Source: Volvox africanus
Lineage: Eukaryota; Chlorophyta; Chlorophyceae; Chlamydomonadales; Volvocaceae
DNA: 64,000 bases
Direction of reading: 5' to 3'
Assembly (NCBI GenBank): GCA_030268105.1
Contig: BSDZ01000021.1
Span: 558,001 to 622,000 of the forward strand
In this document: one piece after another, positions 1-10,700 of the stretch
How positions within the stretch are numbered: the first letter of the stretch is position 1
Layout of the letters: the number at the start of each line of letters is the position of its first letter
Program-made: the position numbers and the translations under genes
Notes under the pieces: model-generated
What the model saw: only the letters and a program-made list of their open reading frames with translations
Told to the model about the DNA's origin: nothing
The model's database searches: none

Positions 1-374
1 CAAGCACGCAAGCATGCGAGCATAAGATGGTCAGCACCGTGTTGGTGTGGCCTGTAGCGTCTTGTACACATTAGGCTTTCCAGTCAGCCCTGATTCCAAT
101 CAGTTAACCTCGCATGTTGCGCCGACTGCCCTGCTTCCTCCAAATACCCTCCCGCGGTTATGTGTATCCCTTTTCTGGTGTTCTGTATCACGCATGCCTT
201 GACATTACAGGCTGTTGCGTGCGCCAGTGTGTTTACGAAGAACCAGTTTGTTTGTTTCGACGGGAGAAGTCTTCCGGAGAACCAACCATCCTGTACGAAT
301 CTGTGACAGGCTTTTGGGTTGTGACGCGCGCAACCCGTGCAAGCTCCGAATAGAGAGTAGGGATCGCGGCGTAC

Positions 375-1115
375 CTTTGTGCCGAGCAGACGCTGAGAAA
401 TAGCGATGGAGCGAAGTGCGTCATCGGACGCCCTGCCCCCGGCGTTCCGCACACAGTGGCACTCACCTGCAACTCATGAGCATTATTTGGGCCATGTGGG
501 ACATAGAAAGCAAGGTGGGCTCTAGGGGGCAGTCGTACGATTGAGTCAAGTCTTTCATTATTTCACTTGGCGATTCAGTTGTTAACGCAGGTGCGTTACC
601 CGTCAGAATGAAGAGCAAGGTAGGTTTACGCCAGGTAGAGGTTTAGGTGTAGAAATGCTCGTGGCAGGGAGGGATAGGACCTCTAGGGCGGGAACACATT
701 CACACGAAAGCCTACGCTCGCCCGACGGTGATCCCTCAAGCTTCCCTCAACACCAGCCAGGTCCCGTGTGGAACCATGGAAAGCGGCCCCATGGTTAACA
801 TCGGGATCATTATCCGTACCGTTCTTAATGCCGAGCACCTTTTCAACGTGGAGACGCGCATCCATGCACGCAAGCACCAGTGCCTATCCCGTCAGTTGGC
901 GGACCAGGTACGAGCGGGTTAAATGATTTGACTTACGATACCCGGTGAGTTAACAGTGACGCTCATGTGGTTGGTTAATTAATGACAGTGTCACTACTCA
1001 CGTGTCGCGCAGGCGGCAGAGGGAGGTCGCCGTCCCTGAAAGTGGCGGCATATTCTGTGTTCTTCTTCAGGAAATCTGCCTGGACGCTTTCGCTGATGTT
1101 CTCCTGGCCAGACAT
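375..1115 (-). CDS. beta-type carbonic anhydrase, N-terminal three exons (partial, runs off left edge)
   Basis: Three exons on the minus strand join in phase: 1002-1115 (starts at ATG 1115), 820-883 and 375-466. They encode an N-terminal helix region ending [11 protein letters not shown], then [19 protein letters not shown], then [26 protein letters not shown] carries the first zinc cysteine and the Asp-Arg dyad of beta carbonic anhydrases; RNAGGR is the next conserved block. The family interconverts CO2 and bicarbonate. The next expected block (H-x-T-D-C-G with the remaining zinc ligands) is not found in positions 1-374, so the last exons must lie left of the window. It most resembles the short bacterial-like subgroup without an obvious targeting leader. 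Introns begin GTGAGT, GTACGG and GTACGC. The family call is firm; completeness and activity cannot be judged. Confidence 0.85.
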
Positions 1116-3637
1116 TCGACTGCGTTTTTTATGTCGACCCAAGGAAAAAATCAGATGAATATAGTTGCCTACGGCAAGCCCGAAGTTTTTTTTATAAATC
1201 ACTTTCAATCAAGAGCGAAGCAACTGCAGCTTACTCTAACTTCTACGGTTATGGGAATATTATGATAATAAGTCTTGGCCTCCTGGCCTGCGGCTCAGAT
1301 CCGCCGAGGGAAAGAGCCGTCGGACCTCCTTTACTAAGTCAGGGAAAGCTTTCTTTCGTTTCGATCGCTTATCTCGAACTCCGGAATGCAAAATTTTGAA
1401 ATGAAGTAGCCAACAATTGCATAAGGCATACACTGGGTGCTAAGAGGATGGAAGAGGGAGTAATATGACGCACCACAGGGCCAAGCGAGGCCAGAGTTAC
1501 TGCCACCATGCCTCAACAGGTGTGTGTGTGCGGAGGTACAAGACGCCAAGGTCATGCATGCAAGCGCAATGCGCCGAAGGGCAACATGGGAAGAAATGCA
1601 CACGCGAGGGACGAGCAAGACCGTTTTCCCTAAAGCTGCAGCCGAATACACGATTCGGGTTTGGCTTAAATCGAATCGTAAGTAATTTTCTCCTGCGTTT
1701 GGAAAGTGTTGTTGCGACGGGAAGCGCCTAAAAGACTGATCCAGAAGTGTTGGCCAAATGACACAGTGCCGTAGGCAGGGTGCCCTTTTTAGGGTGAATG
1801 TATCTTGTCCTCGGTAATGCGATTCCCTTCACAATTTACAAGCCAGGAATTTCCCACGCCGACGTCCGTCGAGCCACAGGGGGCTGCTCAGGAAGTAGAA
1901 TTTGCATTCGCCGCGATGTACGGTCGCCCCGTCACAGGATTGGTCACTAGGATTGCCACATTATGATCTCAGGACACCATTTAAGTCAGTCAGCCAGCCC
2001 CACGATCTCTCGCCAGCTTTCCCAACCGGCATGAAACGTACCGCTCGCAAAGAGGCCTTCAGGAAGATACACCAAACCACCACCCATCCACGGTGCGTGC
2101 GCCGGTGCCTCCCCAGTCGCGGGCGCCCCAACAACAATTCGGACGCATACAGGCATGGATAGCAGCACATTTACTATGGGTCACGGACGCCCCAGACTCG
2201 TAGTCCGTAGGGTTAGGCCACTGTATAGTTACACCCTGGACCGGCACCTCAAGCTTATCACTCAGACCGATGTACAAATCCCTACACACTCTTCGGCCTC
2301 CCGAACACAGTCCTAACGGAGACCTAAGGACCTGTCCTTAACCTGTAGGCGCCCATCCCGCCAAGTAATACCCGCACCCGTAACAGCCTACGACTTCTTA
2401 CAGAGCTAAGTGGACATTTCGGTTATAAAGGCACCCAGTGCAGCGCGAGGCGCGTCTCAGTTACAAAGCCGCAATACAGCTTGAAACCATCACGCAGACA
2501 CAAGGTTCGCACTGCGGCATGGCCCGCCCTGCTATACCCTACCTCCCATCGCCTCATGGCACTACACAGCAATGGGCGAGCGGCTGGCGATGTAACTACC
2601 TGACCCTGCTTGATAATCAACATCCACCCAGCCACCACCGCAAAGTCCTAGCAGGGGCCACCGGGCCCCCAGGTGCACAGCCAACACGTGGTGGGATGGA
2701 TAGGCGATAAGCAAACTTTAGGTCCGTCGATCAATCGTCTAAGGAGCTGTGTCGGGGCGCCATCATGTCACATCAGGTTCAAGGTGAGAAGGTCTAGAAG
2801 ACCGACGGCCATATCCATCAAAAGTTAAACCGATGCGTCATGATTACCCTCGATGGATTGTGTCAAATGCGCGTCAGGTACATCTGTCCCCCATCCGCCT
2901 GTACCTGATGCCACACCTGATGTTCTCCCACGTTCAACCCCTACGGCCTACTGCTAGACCACAAACCCGAATGAGACTGGACTCGGCAAGACTCCAACAG
3001 AACGGTAAAATCAACACTTTTGGTGCGGCTTTCACCTTCTTCTTGCCCCATGCTTCACAGCAAAAGATACCACGCGAACAAACCCTGCCCACCGAGGATC
3101 GACACGTCTTGCAGCTCTAGACTTGAGATACACAGCATTTCCTTCGGCTAAAAGCGTACTCAGAACTGACTCCTTGTATCAACACCACGAACTGAGCTCG
3201 CGTCCTCACCCATGCCTTGGTGGCAAGGCATGCTTACCCCGAACTCATGTCTCTCCCTCAGGTATGACCTCAGAGGCTCCTCGGCATGGATGAATACTTA
3301 GGAAATTCACCAAATCCACCCGGCCCGCTCTTTCCGCATGCCCCTTCTTGGCGATCCTTGTAACCCCAATCCTGAAATATGCAGTCCCACCCAACATAAC
3401 CGCTACCGCACAGCATCCAGCTGGATGATGCGATTTCCAAAGTCCCGATACACAAGCCCGCGATATTATATTCTATACGCTTGCGGACGCAGACGCAATG
3501 CGTTGGGCTCAGCAACCTGAACCTAGACCTATCAGCGGAGTGTGGTAACCACCGAACGCCACCGTGTCAGTTTCAATAGCCAGCAGCTACATGCCCCCTC
3601 CATCTATTCTCTCTTGACCCAAATTATTCACAATCAC
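1116..3637. other. long stretch without a recognisable gene
   Basis: This stretch should hold the promoter of the carbonic anhydrase on the left and the 3' flank of the RIBA gene on the right, both on the minus strand. Only short open frames occur and none shows a domain I recognise. A minus frame at about 2060-2290 looks mildly protein-like (tryptophan and proline containing) and could be an old transposon remnant, but I cannot support a family. A small perfect hairpin sits at 3211-3232. Confidence 0.5.
3211..3232. other. small perfect hairpin downstream of RIBA
   Basis: CATGCCTTG pairs perfectly with CAAGGCATG around a four-base loop (GTGG). It lies about 400 bp beyond the RIBA stop codon on the transcribed side, so it could be in the 3' untranslated region. 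Function is unknown. Confidence 0.4.
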
Positions 3638-5170
3638 TTATCTAAGCCCCGCCGTTTGCAACGGCTGATGCGGCATTTCCCACGCGTGCACCGCACCGTT
3701 GCTGTTATGTTGCTGCGCTGCTGCCGGCGCCGCGACCAGCACCTGCCGCACGCTTAGTCCGCAGTTGCGCAGCGCCGTGGCCAGCGTCGTGGCCTCACCC
3801 TCCCCACCCACTGTCGCCAACGCCACCGACTTCACACCAAGCGCCTGCAGCATCTGCGCCGCTATCGCGGCGTCCTTAAGGTCCAAGGAGTAAAGCCCTC
3901 CAGAGCCGCCACTGCCATTCCCAGTGCCGTGCACGCTACAGCTCTGCATCCCCAGCTCTGCTGATGGTGCCAAGCCCCGCGCAGTTTGGCCTCGGAGGTA
4001 AAGCACCACGCCAGCACCCGACTGTGCAACAGCACGGAGCGCTGCGCCCAGGGAGGGGACTCCAGCGCTGTCGACGCCAGCTCCGCTAGGTCCCGGTGGC
4101 TCAGACACGTTGAGCAGATCAGCAACAGTACGCTCCTGATGGATGTATAGCAAGACGTCAGATGTAGACTCCGCCACGGCGCCCTGCACAAAGGCCAGGT
4201 GTTCTGTGCCGTCCACGGCTGAGCGGAAGCAGTGGGCCGTGAGGGCCGCACCCTCTGCGGCGGCCGGGGTAACCGGCGTAGGCTTGCATGCCGATTTCAC
4301 CAGCACCTCGTGGCGCAAACGGTAACGGATGAGGTCGGCTATCGTGATGCAACGCAGGCCATAACGGCGGGCAAACTCCAGAAGCTGTGGCGTGCGGGCC
4401 ATGCTGCCGTCGGATTTGTTCACCAGCTCGCAAAGCACGCCAGCGGGAAATGAGCCTGAGAGGCGGGCCAGATCCACAGCTGCCTCAGTGTGGCCAGGGC
4501 GGACCAGTACGCCGCCGGCGCGGTACCGCAGCGGGAAGATGTGGCCAGGGCGGCGGAAGTCGCCAGCGCTGGCCTCGGGGTCGGCTAGCCGGCGAATGGT
4601 CTTGGCACGGTCGCTTGCCGAAATGCCGGTGGTGATGCCATCACGCAGGTCAACAGTAATTGTAAACGCGGTATACATGGATTCCTCGTTTTCTGCACTG
4701 CTCACCATGAGCGGAAGGCGGAGGCGGTCCAGATCGCGACCCTCCATGGAGATGCAAACCACGCCGCTGGTATGCTCGACGAGAAATGCCATCGTCTCTG
4801 TGGTCACCTTATCGGCATTCATAATTAGGTCCCCCTCATTCTCACGATCCTCATCGTCCAGCACAACCACGAGCTTGCCAGCTGCAAGGTCCTCAAGCGC
4901 CGACGTGATAGAGTCGAATCCTGGCAACGGTTGCTCCAGGTCCAGAGGCAGCTGGAGCGAGCTGTTTGCCTGACCGCGAGCCAAGATGAGAGTGCGACTA
5001 GTGGAGATGTTCAATTGCCCATCATGGCGAAAAGCCGTGCACGGCCAAGGGACTCCTGGATTTCTGGCTGACGGCACGAAGCATGCTGGCGCAACGACGG
5101 GCCGAACTGCAGCCGTTTGGATAGGTAAGAATTGTCCAACAGGAAGGCGGGCAAGCATTTTGGCCAGCAA
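3638..5170 (-). CDS. RIBA: RIBA-type riboflavin biosynthesis protein: active-looking DHBP synthase, degenerate GTP cyclohydrolase II
   Basis: One uninterrupted frame encodes 510 residues. Residues 1 to about 80 form a basic, Ser/Ala-rich leader typical of plastid import. Residues about 85-290 are 3,4-dihydroxy-2-butanone-4-phosphate synthase: DDEDRENEGDL (metal and substrate acids), GITTGISASDRA, RRPGHIFPLRYR, RPGHTEAAVDLARL and AGVLCELVN are all present. This half converts ribulose 5-phosphate to the four-carbon riboflavin precursor. Residues about 310-490 resemble GTP cyclohydrolase II (FRSAVDGTEHLAFVQG; GAGVVLYLRG), but the zinc segment GDxxxSxRCDCG is missing and RQEGRGIGL reads RGQTARGLA. 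The second half is therefore probably inactive, as described for plant RIBA2. The single-exon structure contrasts with its intron-rich neighbours. The start at 5170 gives a plausible transit peptide; a second ATG four codons in is possible. Confidence 0.92.
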   Translation of the reverse strand: MLAKMLARLPVGQFLPIQTAAVRPVVAPACFVPSARNPGVPWPCTAFRHDGQLNISTSRTLILARGQANSSLQLPLDLEQPLPGFDSITSALEDLAAGKLVVVLDDEDRENEGDLIMNADKVTTETMAFLVEHTSGVVCISMEGRDLDRLRLPLMVSSAENEESMYTAFTITVDLRDGITTGISASDRAKTIRRLADPEASAGDFRRPGHIFPLRYRAGGVLVRPGHTEAAVDLARLSGSFPAGVLCELVNKSDGSMARTPQLLEFARRYGLRCITIADLIRYRLRHEVLVKSACKPTPVTPAAAEGAALTAHCFRSAVDGTEHLAFVQGAVAESTSDVLLYIHQERTVADLLNVSEPPGPSGAGVDSAGVPSLGAALRAVAQSGAGVVLYLRGQTARGLAPSAELGMQSCSVHGTGNGSGGSGGLYSLDLKDAAIAAQMLQALGVKSVALATVGGEGEATTLATALRNCGLSVRQVLVAAPAAAQQHNSNGAVHAWEMPHQPLQTAGLR

Positions 5171-5974
5171 TTACGAATTGGCACTGAAACACGCACACAA
5201 ACTGAAAAGGTTAGCCGCCACGTCCACAGCTCTCGTGTAAGAAACAGGTTCAAAAGGGGCTGAAAATGAAATCTTGATGAAAATATCACTTATATAATTC
5301 TGCAGATTTTCATGGCAATTGATTGGTTACGGCGCTTTTGAAAGCGATTACGGTCGTGACCCACGTCACACAGTGCTTTTTGGTCATATGTGAAACCTTT
5401 AAAGGTACAAGACATGTATGTGTGGCTATGGTTAGTTTGTTGGGTTGCTTTTCTGCATCAATGGGGTCGCTTTACCTCTCGCTTAACCTAGAGACGAGGA
5501 TACTACAGAAGTTAATGATCTTTTCAGGGTGAGATTAACATGAGATTATTTATTGATTTAAGATAAAGCATTCAACTGCCCACGATTGCGGATGGGACAT
5601 GTTGACTCTTGCTGCACAAGAGGATACGAAACCTGACCTTGTACGTATGGCAATAGAAGTAGCATGCATAATCCAGATACGAACACAAAATTGAGGTTGC
5701 CAAGGATTGTACATCTCCATTTTATTTTTTCCTGCCATAAGCCCCGTTTCCCTGATGACGTCAACCATGACGCCCAGGAACCCATACGTCCCATATAATA
5801 TTCCCCAAGACCTTTTTTGCCCACCGTGACCCACACTCACACTCAGCGCTCACAGTTCCCTTCCTGTATGTACCTCGAGTTAAGTACACAAGGTTAGGGG
5901 CCCTCCTCGCGAATGGGGCCGTGCCCAACGCATTTGGCCCCAGGTCCCCCACTAACACAGTCACATGCAAAACA
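5171..5974. other. intergenic spacer between ASB and RIBA
   Basis: Both flanking genes point left, so this 0.8 kb holds the 3' flank of anthranilate synthase beta and the promoter of RIBA. It is AT-richer than the coding regions. I see no coding signal on either strand and no clear TATA element. Confidence 0.5.
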
Positions 5975-7460
5975 TTACAGGGACTTTACAAAGTTTTCTA
6001 TGATCTTCTTCCCGCTCTGAGTAATGATGCTCTCTGGGTGAAACTGCACCCCTTGGATGTGCGGATATTTCTTGTGTCGTACGCCCATGATGGTGCCGTC
6101 CTCAGTCCAGGCGGTAATCTCGAGGTCTTCCGGAATGGTATCCCGCTTGATAACCAGGCTATGGTAGCGGCAAGCCTCGAAAGGACTGCAGACACACACC
6201 CGCATTGCCAAGGGATCAGAAGGATCGGTAAATAGACAGGCGCGCGGGCCCAGTACTGAACGATGAAATGCAATAGCTGCTCTGAAAGCCAGTCGCCAGA
6301 GCGGGGCAACGAGACTGCCAAGCAACTGCGTTTGTTTTGCTGGGCTGAGGCCTATGTTAATGCGTATCTGAGTCAGTACCCCTGTTAGCGGTGTTTACGC
6401 TCGATTTCCGTGAGGTCAGCGGCAACTCACTTGGGAAGGCCCTCCAGGATGCCAACGTTGGTGTGGAAGACCGGGGATGTCTTTCCGTGCATCACACCGC
6501 AGGGGGCACGCACGACATCGCCTGGCAGGCGATTAGGGGACCGCAACATGGGGTATCATCAGTGATATCACACATCTACAGATTAGGGCAATGTCGATGC
6601 CCCGACCCATATCCGTACAAGGTGGCTCCCAGACATGTTATGGGAGCCACCTTGTGTACTTCATTGGGGCCCACCCGCCCCTTGCCTGTGCCATGCACAT
6701 GTCACACTTTGTGAACGCACCTCCGAAAGCCTCGCCAATACATTGGTGCCCCATGCACACCCCAAACAAGGGAAACAACGGCCCAAGCTCCCGGACAGCT
6801 TCCAGCGAGATGCCCGAGTCCACCGGCCGCCCTGCGATTCCTCAAAGGACAGGAATTGGAATGTGGGGAAATGTGGCTCTGCGGACGACAGGGCCCAGCT
6901 CGTGCAGTCCCTGAGATGGACGAACGACTTGACAAACAACCAGATTAGAGCGATGCAGTTCTAAGCATGGTCCGCGTCCCTCCCAGATGTGTTCAGAGAG
7001 TTGTGTCAGTTTCTGGGTGCTGGTAAAACCCACCTGGCCCGGGTGACACAAGGACACCGCGAGGATTCATCGCCTTAATTTCATCAACCGACTTTTCATC
7101 GTTCTTGAACACAACGTACTCGCACCCCAAGTCACCCAGGTACTACACGAGCAAAGGCAACGCCCAGTCAGTTCGGTCGCCCCGCATTCATGCGCGGCGG
7201 CTCAGCGGACCTGACAGAGATTGTACGTAAAGCTGTCATAGTTATCCACCACCACGACTGGGCCTTTTGAAGCTGCCGAAGCCTGATTTTGTCGGCAAGA
7301 CGAGGTTCTCCGCAAAAGGGGCCTCACCTTGCGGCTGCTACCTGAAGATGGAGCAGAACCCTTCCTAAGTACCGAGCGGATTTCCGCTAAACAGAAATAT
7401 CGCTAACATACCGGGGCACGAGAAAGGAACCCGGCTTTCCCGGGAAGCCAAACCGCGCAT
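5975..7460 (-). CDS. ASB: anthranilate synthase beta subunit (glutamine amidotransferase), complete, seven exons
   Basis: Exons 7412-7460, 7328-7341, 7211-7282, 7034-7142, 6721-6831, 6431-6521 and 5975-6185 join in phase to 218 residues. A leader of about 25 residues ([13 protein letters not shown]...) looks like a plastid transit peptide. The class I amidotransferase follows in order: [36 protein letters not shown], the nucleophile-elbow block [43 protein letters not shown] and the catalytic His-Glu block GVQFHPES. The subunit releases ammonia from glutamine for anthranilate formation by the alpha subunit, the first committed step of plastid tryptophan synthesis. All catalytic residues are visible. 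Exon 2 is only 14 nt. TGTAA overlaps the stop codon itself (5975-5979). It is transcribed divergently from the M48 peptidase gene. Confidence 0.95.
6618..6654. other. perfect 14-bp hairpin inside an ASB intron
   Basis: CAAGGTGGCTCCCA pairs exactly with TGGGAGCCACCTTG around a nine-base loop (GACATGTTA). It lies in the intron between the exons at 6721-6831 and 6431-6521. A perfect stem this long and GC-rich is unlikely by chance; it may be a tiny foldback transposon remnant or an RNA structure in the pre-mRNA. Confidence 0.55.
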
Positions 7461-7774
7461 CCTTGCTCGCAAGTGCACGTGGGTCGTGCCTCTAAGGAAT
7501 AAGCTGACTGTATGTTTAACAAACTTAGATCGTTGTAGCTCCGATCTTTGTTAGGTCCCAGAGTAACAAAATTGTTGCTTCTATTGCCTTTTCCGTACAG
7601 TGGACGCCTGGCTTAAAGCTTTTTATATGATGTATGATATTCACTTTTGTCAATTGCAGAGTTTTGCGTCAATTGAACTTTATTACGTTAGATTAACCCA
7701 TTCCTGACCATAACTGCTCACAAGTCCTTAACTTAGTGCCTCTACCCATTGCTTGTATCAACCATTTTGAGTAA
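7461..7774. promoter_or_regulatory. shared divergent promoter region of ASB and the M48 peptidase
   Basis: Only 314 bp separate the two divergent start codons (7460 minus, 7775 plus). The stretch is AT-rich, especially around 7610-7690, and must contain both promoters and both 5' untranslated regions. I can name no specific factor site. Confidence 0.6.
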
Positions 7775-10700
7775 ATGTCTATGCGTGCTGGATTAAGGAT
7801 CTTTTGCTGCCGTGGTAGGCTTGTAGCTCCAGTTAGAGCCGGAGTGCACCGGCGCAAACCTCCGCGACCAACTTGTGCACTGTCGGGGCAGGTGGGGTTA
7901 TCCTACGTCTAGCTTACATTCCTGGAGCGTTATCCAGTTGGTTCCATACCACGACTGGAGAAAACTAACCGCAGGCAGCAGCGCTGAGACAAGTAGGAGA
8001 CAAGCAGCCCGCATCAGCATGGCCAAACATCACACCAGTCATGAAGGAAAAGGTTGCATTGTTTGAGGGCTTGGAAGGAGATGATTTCCGGTAAGTGTGG
8101 AGCGCTTGGCTAGGTATGACTCCCTATACACGTAGTATAAACTTACCGCACTTGTACATGCATTTGAAATAATGTATTAAGACTTGGAATTTTAACTGAC
8201 GAATTCTATGGAACGCAAGCTCTAGAGACTTACCAGTGGTTGACGGATAGTCTTAGGTCTACGTGGCGCCTTGCGGTTTCCTGCTGGGAGCCGCGTGTCC
8301 TAAACCCCGCGCTCATATCGCCAACTTACCACTTACCACATATAGCGCGTGTGCTGGCTCAGCAGCTGAGTGGGATCAGGCAAACTGCTAGCTACCTCTA
8401 GCTACCTCTGGTTGAGCCCGACTGTTTCCTCCATGTGCCTCGTGATGCTTCCCTTACCAACGTCCGTTTAGCCCGTACTTGTGCACCCGGAACCATAGAC
8501 TTAAATGATTCCAACTCTCCTTCGGCCCGTTAAAATACCATAAATGGATTGTCACGCCGGTCAGCACGTCAGGGGGAGCACAAAACGGGCAGGTTTACGT
8601 GGGATTGCCCCTTCTAAATGTATCGTGTACGCCAGAGCTGGGACGAGGTGTATTGCCCTTCACATTACCTGCCAATCCTCCTGTGGCGATACGTCAGCCA
8701 CCTTGGTGACCCCGTTCCTTCACAAGCTTCCAAATTACCCCAGCCCTCACTTGAGAGCTAGGCAGTTGCCGCTCCAAACAGCGAACCACGTTGTGGTATT
8801 AGGGGCACTGTTGCTCGTCTATTTCTTTCCTGATGATGTGGATTGTTCTTGTCCGCTGCTACGGCCTACTGCTGGTGGTGGTGCTGCACAGGCATCCTTT
8901 GGACCAGCAGAACACCAGCATGTTGCGGTCTGTGCCGGGGCTGGAGATGGTTGCCAAGAACTTCATGGGTACGCCCCGATAGGGAAGGAAGGCAGCTGGA
9001 GGAAGGGTGGAGAGGGGAGAGCACCACGCCGTGGAGCAGAGGGATTGGGCACGGCAAGCTTGGGCATTTAGGAAAGGTGGCCTGGGCGCAGACGTGTACT
9101 TTATTTTGAACCAAGGGGAGTCGAGATCGCGGAGCTTATCTGGGCCGGCTTAGATATCAGGAAGGCAGCAGGGGGATGGGTGTCCTCGATGCGTTGTATC
9201 ATCGGGGAGCGGTAAATGCGCTGCTTGCCATGGCGACTTTTGTGTGGAAACTACAGTGATGGGGGGGGCGGAGAGGAGGCTGCTAGGTGCTGACGCGGGT
9301 ATTCTGCGGGCTTGTCACTGACTTGGGCCAGAGTTGGTGCCTCATACGGAGCCACCTGCACTCATCTGCGCGCTGGCGAGGTTAGTGCAATGTGGAGCTG
9401 TGAAGGGCCCGGGAGAGTCCCCAGGTTGGGAGCCGTTGTGGCGGATGGATTGGGCTAGGGGTGGGCTGCCACCGACCGGCCCCACCTCGGGTGCTTGCGG
9501 GTTTTTTGCAGGCCCGGTGGCGGAGCAGGTGCTATTGCTTGAGAACATCTCCACATCCATCAAGATCGGGCCTGACCAGCTGCCATCCATCTACAAGCTA
9601 CTGGTCGAGGCGGTGAGGCAGGGGGGCCAGAGCGAGGTCACCGCGAAGTGGGTTCCTGCCAGTAATAAGGGTCGAGGAGGAGGAAAAGGATGAGGAGGAG
9701 GGGGAGAGAGACGAAAAGATACTTGACCCAGGACGCTGCTGTACAGATATAAGCAAAGGGAACGTGAGGGAGCAAGTATCTGCCAATGTGGAATCTACGG
9801 CAAGGGAAAAGGTCGCCAAATTGCTGGGTTGAGGGTAATCATTTACCGTACTTGTAGTCCATGAAGGATCTGAAACCTTGGCACGCGCCCGGGGTCTCAT
9901 CCCGGCGTTGTCGCTGGCTCCCGACTATACTGTCTCAACTGACACCACCCCTGCCGCCGCTTTCCGATGAACCTGGTCAGGCGCGTATACTGCAAATGGA
10001 GGCGCCTGAGCTGTACGTCCGCCAGGTGCGGCGTGTTGGCATACCGGGCATGGCTGCTGCTGAAGGCCACGTCAGCCCTTCCTGCCGTGTACCCTCGGCT
10101 ATCCCCCTGTTGCGATCGGTACCTATCGCCGCTCCTTTCTCTGTTCAGAAACAACTGATAAATCAGCAGTCCCTATATGTCTATGTATGTAACCCTATAC
10201 ATATACTTATATGTACATATATATATACAGATATCTATATGGTTGTAATTTGCGATTGCTTATCCCACCTGCATACCTGGTCGCCTAGAATTGGCTTATC
10301 AAACCAAACGCCCACTTACCTGCCTGTTGCTTGGCCGTAGCATCCTGTCCCCAATGCCTACACGCTGGCTATCGCCGGGCATAAACCCTTCATCGTCATT
10401 CATACGGCGCTGCTGGAGTTGCTCACGCCGTATGAGCTGCAGGTACCGCAGTACAGTCGAGCTGTACATGTACGCCTAGTCCAGCCCAGCCCAGCATGGA
10501 GGTGCATGAGTAACCCTCTACACTTATATGCCTCATTACTGTGTGCATGTATGAGCGCATCGGGGTATTAGTATGTTTTGTAGCACGTGCGTCTGTTATT
10601 GCGGCGCGGCCAAGTCGGTTGGTTTGTGAAGAAAATATTTGTCCTTGAGCAATTGAACGATGTGTATCAAAAACGACTTGGCCCCGGCGATAATGATAAT

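Noticed and set aside
2180..2240. Possible tRNA near CGTAGTCCGTAGGGTT
   Set aside because: No B box (GGTTCGAANCC) or cloverleaf could be formed on either strand.
2059..2289. Minus frame of 76 residues with Trp/Pro-rich sequence
   Set aside because: Slightly protein-like and perhaps a transposon relic, but no motif supports a family and no neighbouring frame continues it.
8544..9071. 175-residue plus-strand frame before the third M48 exon
   Set aside because: Phase analysis shows the M48 exon starts at 8892 in another frame; the long frame is intron plus shadow.
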